From Hydractinia symbiolongicarpus (lineage: Eukaryota > Cnidaria > Hydrozoa > Anthoathecata > Hydractiniidae), in assembly GCF_029227915.1 (NCBI RefSeq), contig NC_079880.1, positions 13,970,001-14,034,000 of the forward strand: a stretch of 64,000 nucleotides of DNA, given 5' to 3'. The notes below the pieces were generated by a model. It was not told where the DNA came from. It saw only the letters and a list, made by a program, of their open reading frames with translations, and searched no databases. Made by a program: the position numbers and the translations under genes. Of this stretch, positions 1 through 13,651 are shown in pieces (the first letter of the stretch is position 1; each line of letters begins with the position of its first letter).

Positions 1-575
1 ATTTAGAACTTCTTGTTGTTGAGAGATAGGAAAAGAACCGGTCGATGTTGTGACGCTCACGTCCATTGCAACAAGAAAGGAAAAATTAAAAAAATAATGA
101 GTTCGTAATTCCAGTGTTGTTAATTAGCTTGTTGTGAGAGACCGTGGATCCACCTGCCGAGGATAAGCATTATAAATCATGTTAACATAACATCAAAAAT
201 TTCATACATGACGACATATGCTGTAACAGGAGAATTTGCGAGTTTTATGCAGTTGAACATTTATCTTATTATCAATTTAGATATTTTGGTGAGACAAGAA
301 ATCATTTGAATTTCATTACTTTTCTGTTTTTTTCATGGAGATTTGCAGTTCGCCATAGTGTTTTTAGATTGTTTAGAAACATTATGCTAATGCGCATCCT
401 GAATTACCACATTTACAGTGTGAGACTAGAAAACTACAATCCGCAGTACCGACGAACCATGGGGACGGGGAATTCAAACGTCAAACGTCTTCACCTCTTA
501 ACACACTAATCTTCTAGCAATTCCACTCATTCATACCTTAAAACTTTACTTCGATAAAGCACCACATGTTAAACA
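1..575. other. Non-coding AT-rich DNA
   Basis: No supported gene. The open frames here are short, of biased composition, and show no domain, signal peptide or splice context. Confidence 0.5.
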
Positions 576-648
576 GCTTGGTTGGCACAATCGGTAGCGC
601 GACGGTATGTTTATTCGCAGGTTGGGAGTTTGAGTCTCATACTGAGCA
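576..648 (+). tRNA. tRNA-Asn(GUU)-like sequence, degenerate or SINE head
   Basis: The sequence folds as a tRNA. GCTTGGT at 576-582 pairs with ACTGAGC at 641-647 (with G-T wobbles) as the acceptor stem. The A-box-like TGGCACAATCGGTAGCGC resembles that of tRNA-Asn. The T-arm is TGGGA / loop GTTTGAG / TCTCA, and the anticodon loop reads ATGTTTA, which gives GTT. The anticodon stem pairs poorly and the B box deviates from GGTTCGANTCC, so this is probably a tRNA pseudogene or the head of a tRNA-derived SINE. A short T run follows at about 653-656. Confidence 0.4.
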
Positions 649-3600
649 GGTAATTTTAAAACGAGAAGAAGAACATGATTTTGTCCTGCCTTCTTTTCCC
701 AAATAAGTATAATTGCTTGTCGAATTATAATTTTATGCATCGTTTTCTTAACCTATTGCGGAATGTTTTGAGTTACGTGAAAACAAGATGGAACATGGAG
801 CTTTGAACAAATTTAATATTGCCGGTGTAGAAGGAGTTGCAACACTTGCTTTCTTCTTTGCTTTTTTTTACTAAGAAATGGTCAACATTGTGTTTACTAA
901 TGAAAATATCCTGGGAAAATGTAACAGTCATGCTGACATTTTTGCGTTAAATCTTCATTTCAATGCTTTAGAGCTGAGCAAATGTGAAGAAAGTCTTTAG
1001 AACAGTCACTTATCCTTTTTACCAAATAGAGGAACATCTTGATATTTTCAGTTGTAAAACCTAACCAATTTTTAAAAAAAACTCAGGGTAGAGAACAAAA
1101 TGAAAGATGAATTTCTGCAAAATCCCATTATATGGCTTGGGACCACAGAACGTACATGAAAGCTCAGCACAAATAAATAAGGGACAAACAAGAACAGCAT
1201 GCGTTTCTTATATTCGACAAAGCAGCATGGAAAGCCAGGGAATATTATTATTATTGAAATTGTTTACCCAGGATAACCTTTTTCAGTTCCTATTGGTGCT
1301 CCCATCAACCATACAATACAGAAAGGAAAACTTTAACCACCCTTTTGTATACAACATTATACTGAATTTTCAGTAGTAAAATTTTATTTTTAAGGCAGCT
1401 TGTATTGACACAACAGAAGTTTCTTCAGAATTGTGAGCGTTTTAGGTGGAAGCATTTTAAAATGTAAAGAAAATCCGAGGTATACCAGATGATTTTTATG
1501 GGCATTATTTAAAAAGATATTCAAATATTTGCCGAATCAAAGACGCTATCCAATGCAGCCGGTCTCATTCCGAAACAGATATTTTTTTGGCATATCTACT
1601 TGGCTTTATTGTTCGGAATCACAAAAAAAGAGCCTTTCCTCAATTACACAACACTGTTTTCTCATTCCTTCCTTTCTTTTGTCAAAACTACCTCTTTCTA
1701 AAGCTAGCATCAACTTACTAGGCTTTGGGCATCCAACATTTCTTCAGGAAAGTGTGCTTTTTGAGAACTGTTGCATATAGTAGTTGTACCAAAACCGTAA
1801 TATCGGAAAACCTTGACAGTTGCAAAGGGAGAAAAAATGTGACTTGTGCCAAGCAGATCACTATTTTGATGCACCTATTTGTCGCAAAGTTAGGAGGTCA
1901 TTATTTATTTAGATGAAAGTGTATTGGTCTCGCAAAGTAGAACGTTAACAGGAAAAATAAGGCTAAATTTAAACAGGAGTCAAATCATGCTGCTATACTC
2001 ATTATCATAAAGAAACCAAACTTGGAACCATCGGAACAAGCGACTTTGCTAGATTTAACATCGACATAAGCAAAATGGTTTTCCCTATTCCCAATGAAAG
2101 TAATAAATAGAAGGCATTGGATTTCACAGATCACACCTAAGTGAGCGACTCAAATTTTCGGCTATATACTTATAGCAATTTGTCCCATAATTCCACTGAA
2201 TTAATAGACAACTTCCAAAAAAGTGTTGATACGTGACAAAAAAATTAGAACAAACCATAGACTTTTGGCTGAAAAAACTCTAAGAAAACCACGGGTTTCG
2301 AATGAAATAAAAACATTTTACTTTTTTACGAGATACCATGGGAAGAAAATGTTAAAGCAGACGATCGGAAACGATTGGTCCAAGTTCAAACAGATTTGTA
2401 GTTACGATCAATGCAAAAGTAAAAGTTTTTTATTCTAAATTTATTGCGTAGAGATGTTAATGTTTTCAAGTGAACTCACACGATGATCTTAGGTGACCTT
2501 ATTCTCCCACGAATAGAATGCTGAACGACATGATGCGAGTGCTTTCTTACGAAGCGAGCGTAGTAAGATCTTTTAAGGACATTGTCTATTGAGTTTTAAA
2601 ATAGTTAAATTTATGTGCAAGTAACCGTTTGTCCGTGAGATCCATCCTATGTCACCGTATATTTAACGATCTAGCGACTAGCAAGGCAAGAGCCAACTTG
2701 CCTATTAAGGCATAAGGGAAGGCCATTATTACGCATGTGCAATTTTACCAGCTGATAATCTTTTTGTCAAACGATGTTTTTAAGATGCGGAAGTAATAAT
2801 AGCCTCTGCTTGTAGCAACTAAAAGAGCCAATTACGGCAGAATCGCCTAAACCTTAACTGTCGCAAAAAAAAGTTAACTTTAAATATTTTTTATTGGTTC
2901 TTCGGGTTTCTTTGAATTAGAAGGTCTACTAATTATACCAAAAGTCGTGCACTAGCACTAAATTAGATGTTGTACTTATCGGTTTTGGAAAGAGTTAAAG
3001 TTGTCCATTCCGTTTAAAGTTTTAATCATTTTACATACATTTTTTATAATTAATTACTACGTATCAGTAGCAAAGCGTTTAAGACCGATATTTAAAGGGT
3101 TTTGATATGGCTGAGCTCAACTTCTTTTTTTAATGGAGGTAAGCTTCGAAAAATTGAAAAACAAGTCTGATAACATTGGAAAATTGATGCACAGGTCCAA
3201 TTTTTTATGGGAAATATGAAAAAAAGCCAGATCAGATAAGAGAAGGTAATCTTGTGTTACACCAGCGACAAATAGCACAACATATCCTTTGCTTAAGATC
3301 AATAAGGATCTATTAGCAACATAAATCGAAGTATCAAACGAACATTCTAATCTGTTATCTTACAAAATCAATAACGGACATAACGTCCACAGAATACAAC
3401 ACATCATGAAGCTACTTGAAAAGAAATGGAATTAAAATTAAGATTTACATTCATCTCGATTTTGTGCTACCTCTGCCGCCATTAAAATTAATGTTTTAGC
3501 CAGGATAATAGACAAACGCTGATCTTACAACACATAAAGAGGTGGTTACATCAAAGAAAGTAAAGAGAAAGGGGCGAGCGTGTTAAAAAGCATCAGGCCT

Positions 3601-5466
3601 GTAAATCACGCAATCTCTCTTAACATATCGAATCACCACCGAATACATTCATATTCATTCATATTCTTCGCATTATGTGTTCATTTTGTTACTTTTTCCA
3701 GCGAAAGTTTTGCCACATAGTAAGCAGGGTTTCCATTTTTTTAATGCTTTTTCTTTCTTTTTTTTATGATATCAATAGTGTGATTTTAACATCAACAATC
3801 TTTTGCCTTTTAAAGTGTAAATCAATCGAAATTCACTTTTATTTATCAATTCCACGTCTTTGTTTCCTTGCACTATCCCTATAATATATAATATGCTAAT
3901 GCTTACCTAACTCAGGCGAAGAATGTTTTGATTCTTCGTTTAGAAAAATAATTTTTTAACTGCAAATCTTACTTTTAAATCTTTAAAATGTTCGATTTAG
4001 ATTTGAAATTTTGTCTAGAAATTTCCTTTCTTGGGAAATTGATTCGTAGATTATATTTTGCTGCGTAGAAAAGTTCGAACCAAAGTGTTTCTTAAAGGAC
4101 CCTTTATATATATACAATTTTTTATACTACTGACACTAGTAAGGAGTCCAGTTGTATAGGGTAGTGTCTCTTTCACCGCAATCTCTATTAAAAGCGTTTT
4201 TTACAAAAGCATATTCGTTGGGCAGTTTTTCCATAACATAGAAATACCATAGAATCACCAAAATCAAAAATTTTTCTCTTATTGTCTGTGTTGCTCTTTC
4301 TTACAAAATCATCATTTCTCTTTTATTCCAAAACGTTTCTAAAATCAGTGTTTTGTAGGCTAAGCATTTCATAAAGTAATTTCTCTGGTATCGTGCATGT
4401 GTATACAGATAATGAAATGTGAATCGTGGAGGAACTTGTTTTAAATGATTTAAGGTGGAAACTATAGAATGCATTTGTCAGGTGTCAAAAAACAAAGTTA
4501 GCATTAGCGAATAAACAATAGACGCGTATGTTGCATATCTATCTAAAAGACATGTATTTTGTTCCTAATTTATTAAATTTAATTTGCTAGGGACGCGATT
4601 CGTATGTTAAGATTTAGCCAAATTTATAGCTACATTCGCATGATTTACAGGTAGCTTCCCCCCTTTGTCTAATGCAGTTAACAGGAAATAGAAAGAAACT
4701 AGTCAGTACGAATAAATCCATGGGTTCAGCCATTCTTCATATACCGCATATGACACAGCGCATCATACATACTCTGGTTATCGCAAGGCGAACATATCCT
4801 GGCATCTGCATTTCGAACGGACATATCAAAAAGTGACTTCATGCAAAAATTCACGACAATTCCCCAATCGCAGCAAAATGGATAAAAATACCGGTTCTGC
4901 CATTTCACGTTTCCGCAGCACGACGTTGGTAATGGAAATAGTAATGAAAAGGCAGATAAATATGAGAAGAAAGAAATTTAGTGGAATTAGGGAAACAATT
5001 TATTTGAATTTATTTAAGACATAAGTAAAGCATAAAAAACAAAAATGAAGGTGTGTTGTAACATTTTTATGAAAGTTACATCATGGGTGGTTTTCTTTCA
5101 TGTTGGTAAAGCAAAACGGTTTCAAATTTCATAAGCTGACGTAAGATCTTGTCAATCGAATGGAAAAAAACAAACAGAATAAAACAATAGGGGAGGAGTT
5201 TGTTACTATGCATGGTTTCATCTTCAGCATCTCATGTTTCACTGAATTATAAGCTTATACTGGCTACTTCAATTATGAAGATGATCGAAAAAGAAAGCTA
5301 CATGCTAGATTCAAGGAAAACGAGATACTCTACCGTAAAAAAAATTCAATATGGCCTGTTTATCTTACAAAATCAACATATACCTAATTTGACCGAAACT
5401 AATTTAAAAATTTCGTTAAATATGCTTCAGGAAACTCTATAACACTCGACAACATTTCATCTTTAA
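649..5466. other. Long non-coding stretch
   Basis: No gene can be supported. One segment near 4,700-4,760 is similar to 7,530-7,580 (both contain 'aaatccat..gttcagcc..' followed by a 'taccgcat' motif), so the two are copies of one dispersed or duplicated sequence. The short frame at 4,726-4,908 (-) is cysteine-containing but has no signal peptide and was not accepted as a gene. Confidence 0.45.
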
Positions 5467-5700
5467 TTATGAGCGACACTTTTTTCTGCACAATTGATAA
5501 GCTTGAAGGCATATCAACACATACTGTCCTGATTTCTCCTTATTGTCGTGAAGTAAGCATTGAGCTTTGTTGTTCAAGCATCTCCTGCAGCAGTTGTTGA
5601 ATGGTTCATCTCGACAAATTGTAGCTGTCGTGTTGCTTGCTTTCACACAAGGCAGCACCAACAGAAGCAGGACAAAAATTTGCAGATATGTAAATATCAT
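5467..5700 (-). CDS. Small secreted cysteine-rich peptide
   Basis: A 77-residue frame begins with a clear signal peptide (residues 1 to about 21, a leucine-rich core ending near VKA). The mature part of about 56 residues has eight cysteines spaced C-x7-C-C-x2-C-x6-C-x15-C-x6-C-x3-C, and a basic C-terminus. Even cysteine number, small size and a signal peptide point to a disulfide-stabilised extracellular peptide. Immune, signalling and venom roles are all possible, and the sequence does not choose between them. I do not recognise the family. A pyrimidine tract ending in AG lies just before the ATG on the minus strand, so the start may follow a 5'-UTR intron. A chance frame cannot be fully excluded. 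Confidence 0.5.
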   Translation of the reverse strand: MIFTYLQIFVLLLLVLPCVKASNTTATICRDEPFNNCCRRCLNNKAQCLLHDNKEKSGQYVLICLQAYQLCRKKCRS

Positions 5701-6509
5701 TTTCTAAAAAAAATATTTTATGAGAAAATCAAAAGGACTGCCAATACCGTCACTTTTGATCAAGTATTAAGTAAAAGGCAGATTTCACCTGGACCTGTTA
5801 GTTGAATGTGCATTCTAGTCTTCATCTATTAAGATTATTAACTATCTTGACTTCAAAAATAGTCATTTTATTAATTTCGAACTTACCCAACAAAGCACCT
5901 TTTTTGCGTACTAAGATGTTACAAATAGCAGCCTTTTGAAATACAGCGGTTTTGTCGTTGTAGCGGTATGCAATGACGTCATTGCAAATTAAACTCATCA
6001 AAGTGTAAACAAGACCAACTTTTTTCTTGCCAAGCTGTTGCTAAGTGGTATGTCTGAAAATGTCATAATCAATTGGACGAAAAATAGGTCATGCCTAAAA
6101 TAAGCTTAAAAATGCAGTGGGAGTAAAAAAAGGAATCGTAGATGCTGCTAAAAGAAAAGAAATAAAAATTGACGCAATGGCAGTGAAGGGAAAATACAAC
6201 GCAGTTTGACCATGAAATGTTCTGTCATTTCCTAAACAATTTTTTCGTGTCGTTCCCTCAGCAGTATCTAACAAAATGGGTGATTACTACCTCACCAGGC
6301 GTGGCAATAATTAGACAAAAAACACACGTATGACATTACAGCACAGATGTTCTGCATCAACAGAAGCTGTCTGTGTTCAATTTGTATCTTTAATCTTCTG
6401 TTTTCAAATTTTACAAAAGTTGCTACGTTAGACCTTTCAAAATCGTTTTCTTGGTTTATACCTTGTTCTAAACAATCACGTGATGCTGTGTGCGACACAT
6501 TCATATATA
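5701..6509. other. Non-coding DNA
   Basis: No supportable gene. The minus-strand frame at 6,292-6,552 runs into the dispersed repeat that starts near 6,510 and its translated start lies inside that repeat, so it is rejected as a gene. Confidence 0.45.
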
Positions 6510-6893
6510 TCTTTTTTGATTGTTGAGATATTCCTATCAGAGCACTGTCCATTGAAAGAGAGAAATTGCATTAATGGTTTATCAATTTAAACTGCACATG
6601 TAGACAAATACTCCAGAAAATTACTAGCGACACACCTCCCACTCAAGACATATCCTGTTGTGCCTGCCTAATTGTCTAAAATTGTGAAAACTACGCCAGT
6701 TATTGTATGTAAAATCTATAAAGACGGTTTCTCTCGTATTAAAACAATGCTGAACATTGATAAACACACAAATACCTGATTTTGAAATGTGAGAATATCT
6801 TAAGAATTTTCCCAGTTTCCTTACTATCAGATGCAGAATCCACAGTTTTAACCGGATTTCAACTCTAGCAAAAAAAAAAGGTTGTGGAAGGTT
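6510..6893. repeat. Dispersed repeat, copy 1
   Basis: About 380 bp beginning 'ctttttttgattgttgag' and ending in an A10 run followed by 'ggttgtg'. It is nearly identical to 11,120-11,520, apart from small indels. Copy 2 is preceded by the long TTTC microsatellite. Copy 1 has only 'atatatatc' before the T run. The family is not recognised. Confidence 0.8.
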
Positions 6894-9800
6894 CGATATC
6901 TTTCTTATGGCATAATCTTTTTATAACTATTTTCAACAAAAATGTAAAGTTGAATTTAATTCAACAACATCCGGATGTCTTCATGACATACCGCGTTATA
7001 TTGCTTACTTTCGTGTCAGATAGCCTATTGTAAAACTCTCGCACGCCTTTATTTTCCTTCACTGATTGCATTCTATTTTCTGCTTTGAATAAGTGACGCC
7101 GCTTATTTTGTTCAAAGCATCAAGTGTTTCCAAATATTCTGTGTGTCTTTTTTATGGAAAATTCCACCATATTTACCAAGGAAATATTAATGACTAAAAA
7201 AATAAAGGTCAGACCACATGCTGAATTTAATTGATTTCCTGTTGATGTGTTATTTGATTTCCTCCAATTCAAATCTATTTTTGTTCAACTCAGACAACCA
7301 CAGGATTAAAGAGAAACATTTATTAGTTAAAAATAGTCACCATTTTGTTTGCACACGTCAGTGTACTCCATTTACCATTTAAAACAAACAAGTGCACTTT
7401 TTTCGATGCTGGACGGATATCTTCTGACAATCCTATTACTTAGCTATGTTCGTAGCTTCTATTCTGATACTTTACAGAAAGCTTCCTCTTAACTAATTCA
7501 TTAAGAGGAATAATATAATAACAAGTCGGTTACACGTGGGTAAATCCATAGTTTCAGCCGTCCTTTATGTACCGCATTGTAGCACGGGTGTAAAATCGTG
7601 ATAGTGTATTATTTTAAGAGACTACTTGTTTTATCTCTGCCGCTTATATTTGCTTTTTATGCGTGATATTATCAGTAGTATTTCCATATGATATTTTTGC
7701 GTTAAAACATTCGACGTTCTTCCCACATCCTCAAAACAGGTTTAATATACTAGTACAGTGACACATCAGTGCGACTGGCAGGCAACCTCACCTTTCTTTA
7801 AATAGGGTGAGTTAATATCTCAAGTCAACACAATCCTACGAACGTGGACATGATCCACTGTGTTACTTTCGCCGACACAAACTAGCCACCGCCGTCGAGA
7901 ACTCGTCTCTACGCATCTACTGATGAAAAAATAAATTGAAATCGCTGTTTTTCATTTATGGAAATATTTAAGCAAGTCCGGAAAAGTGTGAGAGTTATCG
8001 GGCAAAAGCACAAATTTTGATAAAAACAAAATTTTTCATGTGCACGACTCATATTTATAAGCGAGATACACTGATTGCCCTTTAATAGCAAAAGTGGACG
8101 TACTTTAATACTTATATTACAGCCTTTCGAGGCCTGTGTAGGTAGTTGGTGGTGTTTTAACGGCCCGGGGTTCGTTATTCTATTAACTTTAGCGGACGTT
8201 CTTTGCTCTCTTAATTCTAACACCAGATATTGGTTGTTATGTTTTCACGGGTTTCCAAAAATTACTTTCAATAAAAACAGAGCTAGCTAGGTAACAAGCT
8301 ACTTAGCCTGGTGTTCATATGATCTGGAGAAAAGCATAGCTACCAAGGATAATATCAACTATATAAACTTCATAATGTTATATTCTCAAACCTTCTTTAA
8401 AACCATAAAATAAAACGCGGCTCGGTGCGTTCTAATTGTTCAAATAACTTCGATCTTTCTTGAAACCAAAGAAACTTTTCAATCCAACTCAAATCTCGAG
8501 TAAATGGTAAGCAACAAAAGAGCTAAAAATACTCCAGTAAAACAGCTAAAAAATTAATATTTCATCTTAATAAATTATTAAGATGAAAACAGCTTCAATA
8601 CTATTATTTCAAATAAAAATCAATTATAACAATACTGAAAGCCAAATTACAAAATAATTTATAAGTTATTTGTACCACAATTAGTTGAAATACGAAGAAA
8701 TAAGTCCTGTAAAATACGTGTCCAATATACTGACTACCTCTTTACGCATTTAAGTTCGTCGAACGTATAATCCGGAAAAAAGACGAGGGTAGGGGGTATG
8801 AGCCGTATTTATTGGCTTTTTTACTAGACTTAACCCAAACTTATCAAATTTATTTCTTCACGCTGGTTTTATTTTACTTTTTTTGCATTGAAATTTCGAG
8901 AATCTTAATAACAAAATAACGTGTTCCACAATTCCGCTTTGCGTCAACCTGAATAATATCGGGGGAGGTATCGCGCCATAACCGACTGATGACGGACTGC
9001 CATCAGGCGATTTGGAATTAGGAATCATCTTTACACAAAGCAAACGTATCAAAGATGAGTCTATCGTCTAATTATCATTTTTTAATTATATATTTCTAAA
9101 TTCACAACTCTTAAAACCTTTTTAGGCTTAAAACTAAATAGAAAAATAGGTGAGGCAGTAGTAATTATAACTTAAAGGTGGTCTGCTCTCCAGGAAATAA
9201 GCAAATTTTAAATAAAAGTCATTCGTCAACATCACAAACATACTTACTTTTTTATGTGTTTTGTTTCTGCACAAACGCACCTTTTGCTAAAGTTGCAAGC
9301 AACAGACAGTAATCTAGTGAGAATCGTCTTGTTATCGAAATTTATTTCTCAATCGAGTATTAATTCTTTTTGTCTTCGTTTGTCCACTTTTTGTTGTTGT
9401 CTGTGTTGTTGGAGACTTCTCAACATAATAATAATGCTCTTTCAATAACTGTCATCAACATCAAAATTTGTTTCCTAACATTTACAAACTTTTTTTACGC
9501 TTTATTAAGGAAATACTGACACTAAGGGGACTTTCCTGCTGGTCCAGTTTCAGATGTCTGTGTTGATTCTAATTTCAAATAAAGCATGGGAGGAGAAATA
9601 TTTGGGGCATCTTTTATTTAAGTTATTTTCGTTTAATAAAATTTTCTCAACTTGCGATTTGTCCTAACAAGAAGAACATCCCTTCAAGAAGATTTTCTAT
9701 TTACCCAGGTCGATGCTGTCCACCTGAATGAAAAGTGTTGTTAAGTTTACCATTTTACTATTTTGCTATTCTTGCAAAATTTAGGCTAATAAAAACAGTG

Positions 9801-10217
9801 TTTTACTTTACAATGTATACTTTGTATTTACATCTTGTTTCTTGCTCTTCCCCTTGTTTATTTCTTACAGGATGCAGTACGTAACTGGATCATATTATGT
9901 TCATGTAAAAATGTGTCTATGAAGAGGTAACACGCTATTTTTTGGTTAAGTTAGTCAGAGTTGGCGTTTTCCGTATACAGTACAGGCATCAATATACTTC
10001 ACAACGTATTCTTGGTGGCCGAATATTGTTAATGTTGTTCATATAGATCTGAAAATTTAAGCTTGGCAAACAATGGAGCTTCAAAATTATGGTAAGGCTG
10101 CTTCACAACTGGCAAAGAATAAACAGATAGGTGAATCGATAGAAAGGGAAGACATTTTATTTAGCAGCAGCTCTTACTTGATGCTCGCTCTATTTTCTAT
10201 AGATATAAGAAGCGTAG
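6894..10217. other. Long non-coding stretch with a small perfect palindrome
   Basis: No gene supported. A perfect 14+1+14 inverted repeat lies at 8,560-8,588 (arms 'tttcatcttaataa'). The remainder is AT-rich unique-looking sequence with short frames of no recognisable content. Confidence 0.45.
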
Positions 10218-10692
10218 CAACAGTGCCGTAACGATTTTAACAGTGCCGTGTAAAAACAGTGCCGTAACAATTTTAATATTGGGGGGGGGGGACTATATAG
10301 GAAAATTTGCAATATAAAGTTCGCTTTATATAGTGGTGACCCCAGGCGCCCACATGTTGTGCGCCGCGTGTTAAATTTTTAAATTTTACACCTCTAGATT
10401 GGCGGAAAATACCCTTCCAGACGTCAACGATCTTATGGTTGAATGTTAAAAATCACGATGAATGTTTCGATATTTTAGTAATTTAGAAAAGCTGCATTGT
10501 TTAATTTGCATCATTACACGACTACAATAATATAAAAAATGATAAGAACACTCGAAATTTTAAGGGTGCTGGCACTTTTTAGAAAATGCTGTTCAAAGCT
10601 GAAAAACATCGTTCGCGAACAGCATTTGTAGCAGGCATAACTAAGATCCGTTATCTAACTTTTGGAGAATTGACACTAAATCTCTCTCTCTT

Positions 10693-11520
<828 letters not shown>

Positions 11521-11552
11521 TGCCCCTCTGTTCCCTCCGGGGGTTACGGCAC

Positions 11553-13118
11553 TGAGCAAAGAACTTAACGTTTTGTTTCGTCTTTGGTGACGACTACCCG
11601 ACTGCTTCAAAGAAGTACATCAAAGTATACTAATCCAACTGTTACCATCATTATTGGGTTTTGGGAATATACTTAATATAATGCACTTTTACTGCTAACT
11701 TTGGTCTTATCACCTGTTGGAATATTAAGCATCAAACACATAATTACAACATTTTTTGGTGCGTATATATTTCGGCTTTCATTTTATATACACTGTTTTT
11801 CAGCCTATAAAACGTAATTATAGTGAATATGCGCGCGAAGCAATAAACCTATTTTAGGGGCGGGTGTATTTTGCCCTCCTTTTTGGTAGTGGTAACTTTA
11901 TCATCGCCTATGATTTTAAGGGTGTCCAGCTTGGCACAGTAAATGGAAGGTGTGATTTGACATCAAAAGATTAATTTTTATGTCATCATTTTTTTTGCTG
12001 ACGTCCTCATTGTCTTCAAAAACACAGCCTTTTTATTTTTTTCACTCAAATATATTTAGATCAGAATTCTGTTAATGAAAAAAAAATAATCCAAAATTCT
12101 TCCAAACAGCTCCGAAAAAATCCCATTTTTGTTTTAGTGGAGAACAGCACTTTCCAAATCTTATTGTGATAGGTTATAAACATTATCTAGAATAATAAAC
12201 AAAAAAGAATAATATATTAACTAGAATAACAAGCATTGCAACAATTTTAAAGTAAAATTAAAAAAGAAAAGAAATAAAATTGATAAAAATCGTTGTGCAG
12301 CGTGATAAGAGCATAATCACCCTATTACCAGGCTATGACCAGCCCAGGTCTAAGGTGATTATAATAACTCCAGTGTTCTTGTATATATTAGAAACATAAA
12401 TATTACAAAATTCAAGATATTACGAACCAAAAGATTGGCTGGAATTAACCTTACTTAGATCGGGTTTGCTGAAAAGCTGGAGAAAGGTGGGGGAGGGGGT
12501 TAAAAAAATTTTCCACTCCCTTCTCTAAATGTAATGAAAGAGAGATCTTATTGCCTCAAAACGTGGCGTAATTCGGTCCATAATACCGTCAAACAACGAA
12601 AACACACGGTGAAGGGTGAAACATTACTTCAAAACTGCATAAAAAGGATAAATTAAAATTAAATTAAAAAACCGTTGTTAAGAATATTTCAACAAAACAA
12701 AATTTTGATGGTTTTTTAGAACCACGTTGACTCCACAACGACAATAGACGTAACGTCATAGTACAATGTCTTTCACTATGTTGAAGCTAACAAAAAACTA
12801 AATTTTAACCCCTAAAATAGCATGCTTCAGAAGTTATTAAAAAAAGTGCGAAGAAAGAGGGGCTGAAAATTCCGGCCCGAATACGGTTAAGTAATAAAAA
12901 GATAATCAAAAAAACAAATCTTTATATGCATGTATATCCTCAACACCCTTTTTCACCTTTTTCATTTTCACTTTCAAATAATCACAATATTAAAAGGTGT
13001 TGCGCAGTCGCAATCAAAATATTTTAAAGAAAAATTAGCATTGTTTCCATTTGTCTGTTCTTTGCGTCACGAGCTAGTACTTCACTATGTACATTAATAG
13101 GAAAGCTCTGTAACCCAG
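11553..13118. other. Non-coding DNA downstream of the PAN-EGF-GGGWT gene
   Basis: No gene supported. It probably includes the 3' UTR of the minus-strand gene whose stop lies at 13,119. No canonical AATAAA was spotted on the minus strand just below the stop. Confidence 0.4.
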
Positions 13119-13651
13119 TCATCTTACAAAAAACTGCCACTGCCCTGTAGTAGAAAATCCGTTATCTTTGTAAAAATCGTCACATTCTAGTCTTCCAGAG
13201 GGGATTAAGTTTATATGACCACCAAAAAGAGTGAAAAACAGGTGATCATAAAGTAGACTTGCTGGATTTCGACCATCGTTGGACCAAAGTCCACTTTCCC
13301 AATTTTCACAGGTAGATGCAAGGATAGACGTGTCGTCGTTAACACGCACGTAAGAACCACATGAAGCCGGTCGGGTATCGTTTAATCCACTTAGGTAATC
13401 CAGCACGTTGTGTCCGCTGGAATTGTTTACTGTTACAATGTGGATGGTTCTGCCGTGACTAGGTTTGTGACAGTACACGCGGAATTGGGTGAAAGTAATG
13501 ATGTCCCTCAGTTCTTTAAAACCAGAAGGGGTCAGGAGAAACTGATTTGTTTTGCTAAGAGATACGATATCGCGGGATATTGCACTTCCGAGGACAGAGC
13601 TCTCAGGTATTGAATTATTTTTAACCACATTACCGATTCTGGTCCAACCTC
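13119..13651 (-). CDS. Terminal exon: GGGWT fibrinogen-like C-terminal domain
   Basis: The exon opens directly after a TTAG acceptor (13,655-13,652) with GA GGT TGG, so it needs one nucleotide (G) from the preceding exon. It encodes about 177 residues starting GGWTRIGN, with later conserved-looking stretches such as [27 protein letters not shown] and [10 protein letters not shown], and ends at a TAG stop after WQFFVR. The frame is intact across a stretch with balanced codon use, unlike the surrounding AT-rich DNA. If it is not the end of the gene at 27.6-28.6 kb, it belongs to an unseen paralogue. Confidence 0.85.

Noticed and set aside
4726-4908. 60-residue minus-strand frame with six cysteines
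   Set aside because: No signal peptide; part of it lies in sequence duplicated at 7.5 kb; no family resemblance.
6292-6552. 86-residue minus-strand frame
   Set aside because: Its start lies inside a dispersed repeat; the same start appears in front of the microsatellite at 11.17 kb.
13410-13613. Plus-strand frame of 67 residues
   Set aside because: Antisense shadow of the GGGWT exon.
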